A stretch of 64,000 bases of DNA from an uncultured Collinsella sp. (GCA_937989875.1 CALKBO010000064.1:40565-104564), one strand, 5' to 3'. Shown: positions 52,070 through 60,776, counted from the first letter of the stretch. The notes: generated by a model from the sequence alone, not told the origin. Program-made: numbers and translations.

Positions 52070-54001
52070 ATGAGGAAAACTCACCCCGTCAACGCGCTCA
52101 AGAAGCTAGGCATAGGCCTCGCCTTTGGAGCTGCAACCATCATGTCCATGCCGACATCTGCGCTCGCCTGCACGCAGATGTACATGGGCAAAAACTATAC
52201 GGCCGACGGCAATACGTACTACGGCCGCGCCGAGGACTTTGGCAAGCGCTATCTTAAGCACTACGGCATCGAACCTGCCCACGAACCTGGCTTTAAGTAC
52301 AGCTCGATTGAATCTGCTTTTGAATACACTTCGAACAAGCCTACCTATCGTTACAGCTATGTACGCGACCACCCCTCCAACTGGATGGGTCGCACCGACG
52401 CCTATTCCGAGGCCGGAATCAACGAGAAGGGCGTCTCCTGCTCTGCCACGCTAAGCACTTCCTATAACGAGGAGGCCGATGCAGCAGACCACATCGATGA
52501 GAAAGTGGGTCTGGGCGAGTACAGTTACGGCAGCATCATCCTGGGCGAGAGCGCCACGGCCCGCGAGGGCGTCGAGCTTCTCGGCAGACTGATCGATGAT
52601 CAAGGCGTCTGCACCAACGACCAGATCATCATCGCCGACAACAACGAGACCTGGCTGTTCGCCACACTTTCCGCCCATCAGTGGATCGCCATGAAGCTCG
52701 CTGACGACGTCGCGTCGCTCAACCCTAATATCGGGAGCCTCAACTACGATGTCGACCTCAATGACACCGAGAATTGCCTCCACTCTGAAAAGATCCAATC
52801 CATGCCCGAAGAAAAGGGTTTCGCCAAATACTCCGCTGACGGCAAATTCGATGTCGCCCAAACGTATGGCGAAAGCCTCGCTGATTCCGGCGTAAACCAG
52901 TGGTCCCGCTATGTGCAAGGCCGCGATTATTTTGGTAGTCAGCTGACCGAAGGCACAGATTACGACATTATCACAGTAAAGAAGGATGGAAAACCTGACC
53001 AAAAGGGAGCCATGGTCAGCGAAATCCAGCCCCTGTTCTTCAAGCCTGGCAAGTCTGGTTGGAGCACTTTCGAGTTGATTCGCGCCTTCGGCAACCGCGG
53101 CGAGAACGTCCCTGGCCTCAACGCGAACACTGATGGTGTTTATTGCATCGGCAGCGAGCGCAACACCGAGATCAACCTCTTCCAGATTCGTCGCGGGTAT
53201 GACCCCGAAGTCGCTACCATCCAGTGGGAAATGCTCTCCCGCGCCGCGTACTCCGTCGCCATCCCGTTGTACTCCGCTCTGATAACTGAGGTCAGCCCGT
53301 ACTTCAGCGATCAGACCGTCTCCTTCGATCACTGCAAACAGACTGACGTCGTGTACAACGAAGAGCCCGAGAACTCAATCAACTACGTCCTCATGGACAT
53401 CAGCTCGCTCTGCTTTGAGAACCCTGACACCCTTGGTATCAGCGTCCGCGCCTACCTCGATGCGCTCCAGAACGAGCTCATCGAGCAGAACAAGGAAGTT
53501 GACGCCGCCATGCTGGCCGAGACGACCACCGAGGGCCGCACTGCCCTGGCCAACAAGGCCGGCAATGCTGCCACCGAGAACACCTACGTCAAGTGCAAGG
53601 CCTTGCTCCAGGAGATGCGCGCCTATCTGAAGGCTGAGAACTTCGACCAGCCCTTCACCCCGAGCGACCTGAACACCGAGACCAACGGCCTCAAGGTGTC
53701 CATCACCTACGCCAAGGACGCTCTTGCCACCGACCCGGTAACCCCGGATCAGCCTGGCACTCCCGAGCAGCCTGGTACTCCTGAGCAGCCCGCTAAGCCC
53801 GAGCAGCCCACCACCAAGCCCGAGAAGCCTGGCAAGTCGGACACCACGACCACGGTAACCACCAACAAGGCGAACACCAAGGGCGGCCTGCCCACCACCG
53901 GTGATCGTTTTGATGGCCGCGTGGTGGCTGCATTCGCCATCGCTGGCGTTGCCGTCATCTCCGCGGGCGGTTACTTCCTCTACCGTCGCAATAAGGAGTA
54001 A
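52070..54001 (+). CDS. Sortase-anchored C69 family dipeptidase
   Basis: Secreted N-terminal-nucleophile peptidase. The 643-residue precursor has a signal peptide (KKLGIGLAFGAATIMSM) and cleavage before Cys34 in ALACTQMYMG, which becomes the N-terminal nucleophile of the C69 family. The C69 body includes DGNTYYGRAEDFG, GINEKGVSCSATLSTSYNEEA and IADNNETWLFATLSAHQW. After a helical region comes a Pro-rich wall-spanning repeat (PGTPEQPGTPEQP), then LPTTG (607-611), a hydrophobic helix and a basic tail YRRNKE: a complete cell-wall sorting signal. So the enzyme is probably displayed on the surface and cleaves small peptides or amide bonds outside. A strong GGGAGG site precedes the ATG. Confidence 0.92.
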   Translation: MRKTHPVNALKKLGIGLAFGAATIMSMPTSALACTQMYMGKNYTADGNTYYGRAEDFGKRYLKHYGIEPAHEPGFKYSSIESAFEYTSNKPTYRYSYVRDHPSNWMGRTDAYSEAGINEKGVSCSATLSTSYNEEADAADHIDEKVGLGEYSYGSIILGESATAREGVELLGRLIDDQGVCTNDQIIIADNNETWLFATLSAHQWIAMKLADDVASLNPNIGSLNYDVDLNDTENCLHSEKIQSMPEEKGFAKYSADGKFDVAQTYGESLADSGVNQWSRYVQGRDYFGSQLTEGTDYDIITVKKDGKPDQKGAMVSEIQPLFFKPGKSGWSTFELIRAFGNRGENVPGLNANTDGVYCIGSERNTEINLFQIRRGYDPEVATIQWEMLSRAAYSVAIPLYSALITEVSPYFSDQTVSFDHCKQTDVVYNEEPENSINYVLMDISSLCFENPDTLGISVRAYLDALQNELIEQNKEVDAAMLAETTTEGRTALANKAGNAATENTYVKCKALLQEMRAYLKAENFDQPFTPSDLNTETNGLKVSITYAKDALATDPVTPDQPGTPEQPGTPEQPAKPEQPTTKPEKPGKSDTTTTVTTNKANTKGGLPTTGDRFDGRVVAAFAIAGVAVISAGGYFLYRRNKE

Positions 54002-54011
54002 CGTCTTAGCT

Positions 54012-54060
54012 GAGCGGGCAAGGCAGCAATGGCAACCTCGCCCTCTCAGCCCGCTCTTTT
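54012..54060 (+). terminator. Terminator of the C69 gene
   Basis: GAGCGGGC / GCCCGCTC stem with a 29-base loop, then TTTT, 11 bp past the stop. A second hairpin GGCGGG/CCCGCC follows at 54064-54078. A TATAGT hexamer at 54124-54129 is the probable -10 for the tryptophan leader transcript. Confidence 0.75.
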
Positions 54061-54188
54061 GACCGGCGGGAAACCCGCCTGAAATCTTTTCAAAAAAGAT
54101 TTCCCCGCACACACTTCGCTGTGCTATAGTGCAGCGCAACAGCAACTAGGTGCGACCGCGCCACGGCATCACGAAAGGAGCCACCAAC

Positions 54189-54257
54189 ATGAAGAACACG
54201 ATGAAGTCTCTCAACAACTGGTGGTGGCGTGATGCGAATACGATCGGTCGACAGTGA
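54189..54257 (+). CDS. Tryptophan leader peptide
   Basis: A 22-codon reading frame MKNTMKSLNNWWWRDANTIG plus RQ, with three consecutive UGG codons, preceded by AAAGGAG at 8 bp. It is followed within 40 bp by a terminator and then by an ECF S component. This is the layout of a ribosome-mediated attenuator: stalling at the Trp codons when charged tRNA-Trp is low should prevent termination. The codons GGCGTGA next to the Trp run (from 54226) pair perfectly with TCACGCC downstream (54262-54268), the expected 1:2 stem. Confidence 0.85.
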   Translation: MKNTMKSLNNWWWRDANTIGRQ

Positions 54258-54293
54258 GTCCCTCACGCCTGTTTTTGCGCTCTAGGTGATTGG

Positions 54294-54325
54294 AAGGCCT
54301 CCGGTTTCGACCGGGGGCCTTTTTC
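54294..54325 (+). terminator. Attenuator terminator of the tryptophan transport operon
   Basis: AAGGCCTCCGGT / ACCGGGGGCCTT stem with a TTCG loop, followed by TTTTTCT, 36 bp after the leader-peptide stop. An antiterminator pairing between the 54262-54290 segment and the left arm is expected, but I could only see a short GCCT/AGGC match, so the alternative fold needs computation. Confidence 0.8.
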
Positions 54326-54401
54326 TATCTCGAGCCCGATCGCATTCGCATCACGCGCCTCCGCTTTTCTCTTGCACTCCCATTCCGAAAGGATTTTCAC
54401 C

Positions 54402-54974
54402 ATGTCTCAGAACACCACCGCCACCCAGCCCCGCACCGTCCAGACCGCCGACCGTGGCAAACTCGATGTCCGCGCCCTCGTCCTGCTTGCCATCCTGCTC
54501 GCCGCCGGCTTCATCCTCAACTTCACCGTCGGCAAGGCCATCTCGGGCATCTCGGGCGGCATGATCAGCCCCGAGTTCATCATCTCGGCCTTCTGCCTCA
54601 CCATCCTGGTCGTTCGCCCCAACATCGGCCAGGCGCTCGTCATTGGCCTCATCTCGGCTGCCGTGATCCAGATCACCACCACTTCGCCTTTCGTCGATTT
54701 TGCCGCCGAGGGCATCGCCGCCATGCTCATGGCCGGCATCGTCAACGGCGCCGGCAAGAACGGTCAGGTCAAGCCCGCGATCGCCATTGTCGCAACCTTC
54801 CTGACCACCTTTGTCTCCGGCGTCATCTTCATGGTCATCAAGATGGCCATGCTCGGCGTGGTAGGCGAGCTCGCCGCCGCTATGCTGCCCGTCGTCGCCA
54901 TGACCGCCGTTTTTAACGCTATCCTGGTCGGCGCTCTCTACCTGCCCATCCAGAAGGCCCTGAAGCTCAACTAA
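54402..54974 (+). CDS. trpP: Tryptophan ECF transporter S component (TrpP-like)
   Basis: Substrate-binding membrane subunit of an energy-coupling-factor importer. The 190-residue protein has about five to six hydrophobic segments, among them ALVLLAILLAAGFILNF and ALVIGLISAAVIQIT, and a GGMISPEFIISAFCL loop. Size and topology fit S components. The tryptophan assignment rests on the Trp-codon leader and on resemblance to TrpP-type proteins; binding residues were not checked. The ATG at 54402 has AAAGGA upstream. It is followed by the shared ATPase and T component, so this looks like a dedicated (group I-type) ECF system. Confidence 0.85.
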   Translation: MSQNTTATQPRTVQTADRGKLDVRALVLLAILLAAGFILNFTVGKAISGISGGMISPEFIISAFCLTILVVRPNIGQALVIGLISAAVIQITTTSPFVDFAAEGIAAMLMAGIVNGAGKNGQVKPAIAIVATFLTTFVSGVIFMVIKMAMLGVVGELAAAMLPVVAMTAVFNAILVGALYLPIQKALKLN

Positions 54975-55000
54975 CCCATCGCTGCCCACCATCAAAGACT

Positions 55001-55060
55001 GTCCCAAACGACTAGCTTTTGGGGACGTTCTTGAACGACTAGTCATGTAAGAACGTCCCC
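55001..55060 (+). promoter_or_regulatory. Two mutually exclusive hairpins between trpP and the ATPase gene
   Basis: GTCCCAAA..TTTTGGGGAC (55001-55026) and the perfect 12-bp stem GGGGACGTTCTT / AAGAACGTCCCC (55021-55060) share the GGGGAC segment, so only one can form. Both loops contain AACGACTAG. They lie in the 106-bp gap just before the ATPase ribosome site. Confidence 0.6.
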
Positions 55061-55080
55061 AATGACTATGAAAGGTATCC

Positions 55081-56832
55081 ATGGAAACGATCATCAACGT
55101 CGACGATGTCTCGTTCTCCTATGGCACGCAGACCGAGCAGGCGCTCAGCCACATCTCGCTCAGCGTGAACAAGGGAGATTTCATCGGCATCATCGGGCCC
55201 TCGGGCGCCGGTAAGTCCACGCTTGCCGCCTGTCTGTCGGGTGCCGTGCCCCACCACTACACCGGCACGTTCTTTGGGTCCGTCATGGTTGACGACCACG
55301 ACACCTGCGAAGTCTCGCTCACCGATGTGTCGCAGATCGTCGGCAGCGTGTTGCAGGACATCGACACGCAGATGGTCGCCTCGGTCGTCGAGGACGAGAT
55401 GCTCTTTGGCCTCGAGAACTTTGGCGTTCCCCACGACCAGATCGAGCAGCGCGTGAGCGAAACGCTCGAGACCGTCGGCATCAGCGACCTGCGCGACCGC
55501 GAGATCGCCACCCTCTCGGGCGGACAGAAGCAAAAGGTAGCCATCGCCGCCATCCTCGCCATGCGTCCGCGCGTCTTGGTTCTCGACGAGCCCACCGCGG
55601 CACTCGACCCCGCCAGCTCCACGTTGGTTTTCGAGACGCTACGTGAGGCGAACCGCGCACTCGGCATCACCATCGTCGTCGTTGAGCAAAAGGTCGCCCT
55701 GCTCTCGGAGTACTGCAACCGCGTGCTCGTGCTCAACCATGGCGAAATTGCGCTGCAGGGCGAGCCACACGAGGTCTTCGCGCATACCGACGAGCTCCGT
55801 GTCATCGGCGTCGACTGCCCTCGCGTCACGCGCATCTTCAATAGCCTCGAGGCCGATGGTCTGGCAAGTGGTACCCCTTGCCTGGATGTCGATGAGGCCG
55901 AGCGCCTGATTTCGGGCATCGTCGACCCCGCACACGCGGCCATCGAAGCCCAGGCGCCTGCCGGTTCCCCGCATGCACCGTCGTTGCGCCCTCATGCCAA
56001 GGACGCAGAACCCGTACTCACCTTCGACCATGTTGAGTTTGCCTATCCCAATGGCGGCGCCGCCGTACACGACCTTAGCCTGACGCTCTATCCCGGCGAG
56101 CTCGTGGGCATCGTCGGCCAGAACGGTGCCGGCAAGACCACGCTCACCAAGCTGCTCACGGGTCTGCTCAAGCCCGCCTCGGGCAGCGTGCGCGTCACGG
56201 GACTGGATACCGCAACCGTCCCCACGAGCCGCATTGCCCGCGAGGTCGCAACGCTCTTCCAAAACCCCGACCGTCAGATCTGCAAGGACACCGTGCTCGA
56301 CGAGGTCGCCTTTGGCCTGGAGCTTGCCGGCATCGACCGTGCCGAGGCGCTGCGTCGCGCCCAGCTCGTCATCGACCGCTTTGGCTTGCCGGCCGATGAG
56401 GCGCCCTTCTCGCTCTCGCGCGGTCAGCGCCAGATGGTGGCACTCGCCTCCGTCGTGGTCGTAGAGCCCAAAATCGTGGTGCTCGACGAGCCCACGAGCG
56501 GCCTTGATTACCGCGAGTGCATGACCGTCATGGAAACGGTGCGTACCATGGCCGAGCGTGGCTGCGCCGTAATCATGGTCTGCCACGATATGGAAGTCGT
56601 CTCGGATTTTGCCGAGCGCATTGTGGTAATGGCCGACGGTCGCATCCTCGACCGCGGCCGCACGCACGAGCTGTTCTCGAACATCGATCTCATGCGGCGT
56701 GCCTACGTTGAGCCGCCCCAGGTCATCGAACTCTCGCGCCGTCTGGCATCTTCCGTCTCGCCCGCTTTTGCGCAGGTGAGCGAGGTCACCGATGTCGTTC
56801 GAATTACCAAGGAGATGGTCCACCGTGGTTAA
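55081..56832 (+). CDS. Fused double ECF ATPase
   Basis: Two ABC ATPase domains in one 583-residue chain, equivalent to EcfA1 plus EcfA2. Domain 1: Walker A GPSGAGKST (from residue 39), signature LSGGQKQK, Walker B VLVLDEPTAALD. Domain 2 (from about residue 315): Walker A GQNGAGKTT (near 346), FQNPDRQI, Walker B IVVLDEPTSGLD. The second signature reads LSRGQRQM instead of LSGGQ. The start at 55081 follows AAAGG closely (AAAGGTATCCATG). Its stop overlaps the T-component start. Together with the S and T genes it forms a complete importer. Confidence 0.93.
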   Translation: METIINVDDVSFSYGTQTEQALSHISLSVNKGDFIGIIGPSGAGKSTLAACLSGAVPHHYTGTFFGSVMVDDHDTCEVSLTDVSQIVGSVLQDIDTQMVASVVEDEMLFGLENFGVPHDQIEQRVSETLETVGISDLRDREIATLSGGQKQKVAIAAILAMRPRVLVLDEPTAALDPASSTLVFETLREANRALGITIVVVEQKVALLSEYCNRVLVLNHGEIALQGEPHEVFAHTDELRVIGVDCPRVTRIFNSLEADGLASGTPCLDVDEAERLISGIVDPAHAAIEAQAPAGSPHAPSLRPHAKDAEPVLTFDHVEFAYPNGGAAVHDLSLTLYPGELVGIVGQNGAGKTTLTKLLTGLLKPASGSVRVTGLDTATVPTSRIAREVATLFQNPDRQICKDTVLDEVAFGLELAGIDRAEALRRAQLVIDRFGLPADEAPFSLSRGQRQMVALASVVVVEPKIVVLDEPTSGLDYRECMTVMETVRTMAERGCAVIMVCHDMEVVSDFAERIVVMADGRILDRGRTHELFSNIDLMRRAYVEPPQVIELSRRLASSVSPAFAQVSEVTDVVRITKEMVHRG

Positions 56833-57571
56833 CGTCATCGACTACATGCCGGGCGATACGCTGCTGCATAGCCTGAATCCCGTCGTCAAACTGGGCCTCG
56901 CCGCCGCCATCATCGTCGGCATCTTCTTGTCCGACACCTACGTGGCGCTGCTGGGCTTTCTGGCGCTCACGCTCGCACTGGGAGCTTACGCCGGCGTCGT
57001 CGACCGTCTGTTCTCGCTGCTCAAGTTGCTGATTCCGCTCGCGCTTATCATGCTGATGCTCCAGCTGGCCTTTATGCGCGATGGCAACGTGGTGTGGGGT
57101 TTTATCACCGACACGGGCCTCATCACAGGATCGAAGGCCTGTCTGCGCCTGCTGGGTGTGGCGTTACCACTCATCCTCATGCTCATTGTGACCAAGCTCA
57201 ACGACCTTGCCAACGCCTGCGTCGAGGTGCTGCATGTGCCGTATCGCTATGCCTTCACCTTTACCACGGCGCTGCGCTTTGTACCGGTGTTTGGTCAGGA
57301 GATGAATGCCATCATTGAGGCGCAGACCGCACGCGGCGTCGAGTACGATACCAAGAACCCCATCAAGAAGCTTAAGCTCATGCTGCCACTGTGCGTGCCG
57401 CTGCTCATCTCGAGCGTGGGCAAGACCGATGCCACAGCCTTGGCGGCAGAACAGCGCGGCTTCTATCTGCGTACGCGCGCCAGCTCGTACAAGCGCTACC
57501 CCATCAAGGGTCTGGACATCGCCGTGCTCATCGTCAGCATCGCCCTCATCGCCATCGGCTTCCTGTTCTAG
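56825..57571 (+). CDS. ECF transporter T component (EcfT)
   Basis: Membrane coupling subunit of the importer. The 248-residue protein starts VVNVIDYMPGDTLLHSLNPVVKLG, typical of EcfT, has about five membrane segments, and the coupling-helix motifs ARGVEYD and EQRGFYLR (the two A-R-G-like signatures). I take the GTG at 56825 as start; it overlaps the ATPase stop by 8 bp and AAGGAG lies about 10 bp upstream. A longer frame from ATG 56792 would overlap the ATPase gene by 41 bp. Confidence 0.9.
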   Translation: MVNVIDYMPGDTLLHSLNPVVKLGLAAAIIVGIFLSDTYVALLGFLALTLALGAYAGVVDRLFSLLKLLIPLALIMLMLQLAFMRDGNVVWGFITDTGLITGSKACLRLLGVALPLILMLIVTKLNDLANACVEVLHVPYRYAFTFTTALRFVPVFGQEMNAIIEAQTARGVEYDTKNPIKKLKLMLPLCVPLLISSVGKTDATALAAEQRGFYLRTRASSYKRYPIKGLDIAVLIVSIALIAIGFLF

Positions 57572-57605
57572 TTCACCACTGACAGCAACCGCCCAACGCA
57601 AAAGT

Positions 57606-57632
57606 CCTCGGCTCGCACCAAACGAGCCGAGG
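57606..57632 (+). terminator. Terminator of the tryptophan transport operon
   Basis: Perfect 10-bp stem CCTCGGCTCG / CGAGCCGAGG with a 7-base loop, then CCTTACTGTTT, 35 bp past the EcfT stop. Confidence 0.75.
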
Positions 57633-57659
57633 CCTTACTGTTTCACCAGATAAAACCTA

Positions 57660-57685
57660 CCAAAAATAAACCTGTCCCTTTTTGG
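57660..57685 (-). terminator. CCAAAAA/TTTTTGG hairpin, possible racemase terminator
   Basis: CCAAAAATAAACCTGTCCCT followed by TTTTGG forms a 7-bp stem with a 12-base loop, 12 bp past the racemase stop. The GGGACAGGTTTATTTTTG core (minus strand) resembles short intergenic repeats seen in many genomes; with only one copy here this cannot be tested. Confidence 0.4.
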
Positions 57686-57696
57686 CAGATCGAGGG

Positions 57697-58443
57697 CTAT
57701 TGGCGGTAGGGGGCGCCGCTGCGGATGACGGATTCGCGCACCAAGACGTCCATGGCGTCGAGGGTGATCTCGGGCATCTCTCGGTACTTTTGCAACACCG
57801 AGAGCTCGGTGCAGGCCAGAATGACGCGGTCGCAGCCGCTACGGGCGAACTCCCACATCACGCGGTCGAACTTATCCATATCGGGCTCACGTCCGGCCTT
57901 CACATCATCGTAGATAAGCGACATCACATCGTTCTGACGTTTCTCGCTGGGATAGACAACCTCAACACCCGCAGCCTTACATTCGCGGCCGTAGACACCC
58001 GCGCCCACGGTTCCGTCGGTGCCCATGATGCCAATCTTGTGCACCGGCTCGGCCGGCATACTCAGGTTGGGGTCGAACTCGCACTCCCCCATCACCGCAC
58101 CGGCCAGAGCATAGCGCACCGACTCACGCGGCATGTGGATAATCGGCACCTTCGTAAACGACTGGATCTGGTCGTAGAAGTAGTGCGACGTGTTGCAGGG
58201 AATGGCAATGTGCGCACAGCCCAGCGACTCGAGTGCCCGGGCACACTCTTTCATGGTCGCCAGCAGCTTGGCATGCTCGCCGGTCTTAATGGCCAGCGTG
58301 CGGTCGGGCATGGTCGACTTGGAGAGCACCACCATGTCGATATGTTCCTGATCGCAGGCAGCAGCCGTATGACGCACCACTTGGTCGTAGTAATACGACG
58401 TGGCCTCGGCGCCCATGCCGCCGATAACTCCCAGCTTTTCCAT
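57697..58443 (-). CDS. Aspartate/glutamate racemase family protein
   Basis: Cofactor-independent amino-acid racemase, 248 residues. It begins MEKLGVIGGMGAEATSYYYDQV and carries the two catalytic cysteines in AIPCNTSHYFYDQ and ILACTELSVL. The first motif and size favour aspartate racemase over MurI. AAGGAGG stands 6 bp before ATG 58443. It follows the ATP-grasp ligase gene by 84 bp on the same strand. A racemase-ligase pair could supply and attach D-Asp in a peptidoglycan cross-bridge, as the Rac/Asl pair does in Enterococcus faecium (inference). Confidence 0.9.
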   Translation of the reverse strand: MEKLGVIGGMGAEATSYYYDQVVRHTAAACDQEHIDMVVLSKSTMPDRTLAIKTGEHAKLLATMKECARALESLGCAHIAIPCNTSHYFYDQIQSFTKVPIIHMPRESVRYALAGAVMGECEFDPNLSMPAEPVHKIGIMGTDGTVGAGVYGRECKAAGVEVVYPSEKRQNDVMSLIYDDVKAGREPDMDKFDRVMWEFARSGCDRVILACTELSVLQKYREMPEITLDAMDVLVRESVIRSGAPYRQ

Positions 58444-58527
58444 CGCCGCCTCCTTGGTGACGCTTGCGCAATTGCGCGTATCATACCCGCGCCCGCCCGA
58501 TGCAAACCGGACGGGCGCCGCACTCAT

Positions 58528-59784
58528 CTACTTGTAATACGTCTTGAACAGCTTAAAGTGGCGCAGCTTGGTGTGCCACATGCGCAGCCAGCGGTTAAAG
58601 ACAAAGTCGCCCTTCATAAACGAAGGGTCGGCGCCCTTACCTTCCTTGTCCAGGCGATGCACCTTAGCGCGCAGCTCGGGATCCTTGACGTACTTGTCGA
58701 CGACGCCCATGGGGACGACCATCCACAGGGCCTCGTCCTGCGCCGTCACAAACTCCGGCTCAAACGGGCGGTTGAACACATACTCGTCCACCACATACTT
58801 GGCAACGTTAAAGCCGCTGTTGGTAACGTAGTAGTTGCTGCGACCCTGGCGCGTGTTGAAATCGAAGAACTTAAACGAGCCGTCGCGCTCGTCGTACTTA
58901 ACGTCAAAGTTGGAATAGCCCACAAAGTGAAGGTCCTCGAGCAGCTTGCGCACGCCGCCCATGAGTTCGTCGTTAGGCTCGGTAATGATACAGGCATGGT
59001 TGCCGACACCGTGGGGCTGATGCTCCTCGAGCAGCACATGGCCCAGGCACATCATGCGGACCTTACCGTTGCGGTCGGAATAGCTGGTGAGCACGCGCAT
59101 GCACTCGTCGTTGCCGGGCACGCGATCCTGCAAGATCAGATCGTCGGTGTAGCCGCTGGCATACGAATCGCGAATGACCTGTTCCAGCTCGGCGCGGTCG
59201 GCAATCTCATAGGCCTTCTTCTGGCCCTCGAACTCATGCTGCCACCACATGATGCCGTCAGAAGGCTTCAGAATCATCGGGTAAGGAAAATCGATCTGGT
59301 CGAGCACTTCGGCAGGCGCCTCACCCTGAGCATTGAGCATCGCCTTGGTAAAGGTAAACGTGTGTGGATAGGGCACGCCATGCTTCTCGCACAGCTCGTA
59401 GAAGATCTCCTTCTTCTGGCACTGCTCGAGCATGCTGTAGGGCGCGTAGGGAGCGACGATGTTATCCGCCAGCTCATGAGCATCCTTGGCTTGAGCCACG
59501 AGAGCGACATAGTTGTCGCCGCAGCCCACAAGGACAATAGTCTTGTCGGCATGCGCTTGGGCAATGCCGTTGACGGTTTTGAGCATCACGGGCATGGTGT
59601 CGATATCCACGTTGGGCGTGTAGTCGATAATCTGGCTGCGGTACGCGGGACCCGTCTGATACTTGCCAAAGACCAGACTCTTGACCTGGTACTCCTCGTA
59701 GAAGGCGCGCGCCACCGAATAGGCGTTGATGTCGCCACCAAGCAGCACGGGAATGAACTCGCGCTCTGTAAATTGCAATGCCAT
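58528..59784 (-). CDS. ATP-grasp carboxylate-amine ligase, D-aspartate-ligase-like
   Basis: ATP-grasp enzyme of 418 residues. The N-terminal pre-ATP-grasp domain starts FIPVLLGGDINAYSVARAFYEEY. ATP-grasp elements are visible: FPYPMILKPSDGIMWW, DLILQDRVPGND, and the metal-binding FKFFDFNTRQGRSNYY. The C-terminal region is basic (RWLRMWHTKLRHFKLFK). The arrangement resembles D-aspartate ligases that act on peptidoglycan precursors. The adjacent racemase supports that, but other carboxylate-amine ligations are possible. GGAAG precedes the ATG. Confidence 0.82.
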   Translation of the reverse strand: MALQFTEREFIPVLLGGDINAYSVARAFYEEYQVKSLVFGKYQTGPAYRSQIIDYTPNVDIDTMPVMLKTVNGIAQAHADKTIVLVGCGDNYVALVAQAKDAHELADNIVAPYAPYSMLEQCQKKEIFYELCEKHGVPYPHTFTFTKAMLNAQGEAPAEVLDQIDFPYPMILKPSDGIMWWQHEFEGQKKAYEIADRAELEQVIRDSYASGYTDDLILQDRVPGNDECMRVLTSYSDRNGKVRMMCLGHVLLEEHQPHGVGNHACIITEPNDELMGGVRKLLEDLHFVGYSNFDVKYDERDGSFKFFDFNTRQGRSNYYVTNSGFNVAKYVVDEYVFNRPFEPEFVTAQDEALWMVVPMGVVDKYVKDPELRAKVHRLDKEGKGADPSFMKGDFVFNRWLRMWHTKLRHFKLFKTYYK

Positions 59785-60018
59785 GGAAACTTCCTATCAT
59801 GAACTGCCCACACAACGGGCGGTCTTTGCGCAACTGATTTATTCTAGCGTGCCAAGCCGCCGGCGCCCAAAGCTCCACCGTATCTATGGCAATCGACGTA
59901 ATCGTCCAGCACGAAGGCCAGCACGAAGACGGCGCTCACCGTTGTATGACAACGGGCAATGAACCTACCATTGTTGTAGGATTCAGTGTATTGACATCCT
60001 CGAGCGAAAGGCGCGCAC

Positions 60019-60651
60019 GTGCCCCAAGACCATCCGACCGATAATCCCATCCTCAATGCCGCGAGGCGCGAGCTGGCGAAACGTGCGAAAGCGACCGCTC
60101 CCCTGTGCACGGCAAACGACGCCTACAACGGACCCGCCCACATCGTCTCGATCAACACGTCGGTACACAAGGGCACTCGCAAGTCGCCCGTCGCCGATGG
60201 ACGCGACACCGTTATAGAGCAATTTGGCCTCGCCACCGATGCGCACGCCGGACATTGGCACCGTCAGGTTTCCTTTTTAGCCGCGGAGTCCATCCAGACG
60301 GCGCAGGCACGCGGACTCGACGTACACGAGGGTGACTTTGGGGAGAACTTCACAACCCGGGGCATCAACCTGCTCTCGCTCCCTTTGGGCACACAGCTCA
60401 AGCTTGGAAGCGACGTGCTCGTCGAAATCAGCCAAATCGGCAAGGTCTGCCACACCCGTTGCGCCATCTACTATCTCGCCGGCGACTGCATCTTTCCCCA
60501 CGAGGGCGTTTTCGGCGTGGTACTAAAGGGCGGAGAGGTCAACGCCGGTGACGAAATCCAGGTAGTCAAGCTCGGCGACGGCACCTGTTCGTTCACCCCC
60601 GCCGAGGCCCTCGAAGAGATTGAGCAGGCTCGCCAGAAGGGCACGCTGTAG
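60019..60651 (+). CDS. MOSC domain protein
   Basis: A 210-residue protein with a MOSC fold, a domain found in molybdenum-cofactor sulfurases and in small stand-alone proteins that handle sulfur or N-hydroxylated compounds. It has VSINTSVHKGTRKSPV at the N-terminal beta-strand, HAGHWHRQVSFLAAESI, GDFGENFTTRGI and the cysteine segment KVCHTRCAIYYLAGDCIF. The start is a GTG at 60019 with GAAAGG 7 bp upstream. The gap to the divergent ligase gene (59785-60018) holds a TTGACA at 59991 but no matched -10, and no gene. No molybdenum gene is nearby. Confidence 0.85.
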   Translation: MPQDHPTDNPILNAARRELAKRAKATAPLCTANDAYNGPAHIVSINTSVHKGTRKSPVADGRDTVIEQFGLATDAHAGHWHRQVSFLAAESIQTAQARGLDVHEGDFGENFTTRGINLLSLPLGTQLKLGSDVLVEISQIGKVCHTRCAIYYLAGDCIFPHEGVFGVVLKGGEVNAGDEIQVVKLGDGTCSFTPAEALEEIEQARQKGTL

Positions 60652-60776
60652 TTATAAAACCCCACGTTGAGATGGCTTTTACAGCCCAAAACTCCTCTCA
60701 AACAGAGCTCTGTAACGTTAAAGTTGAACTCTATGGTTTCTCAACAATTCATCATAACTGCAGGTCAAAGCCAAAG

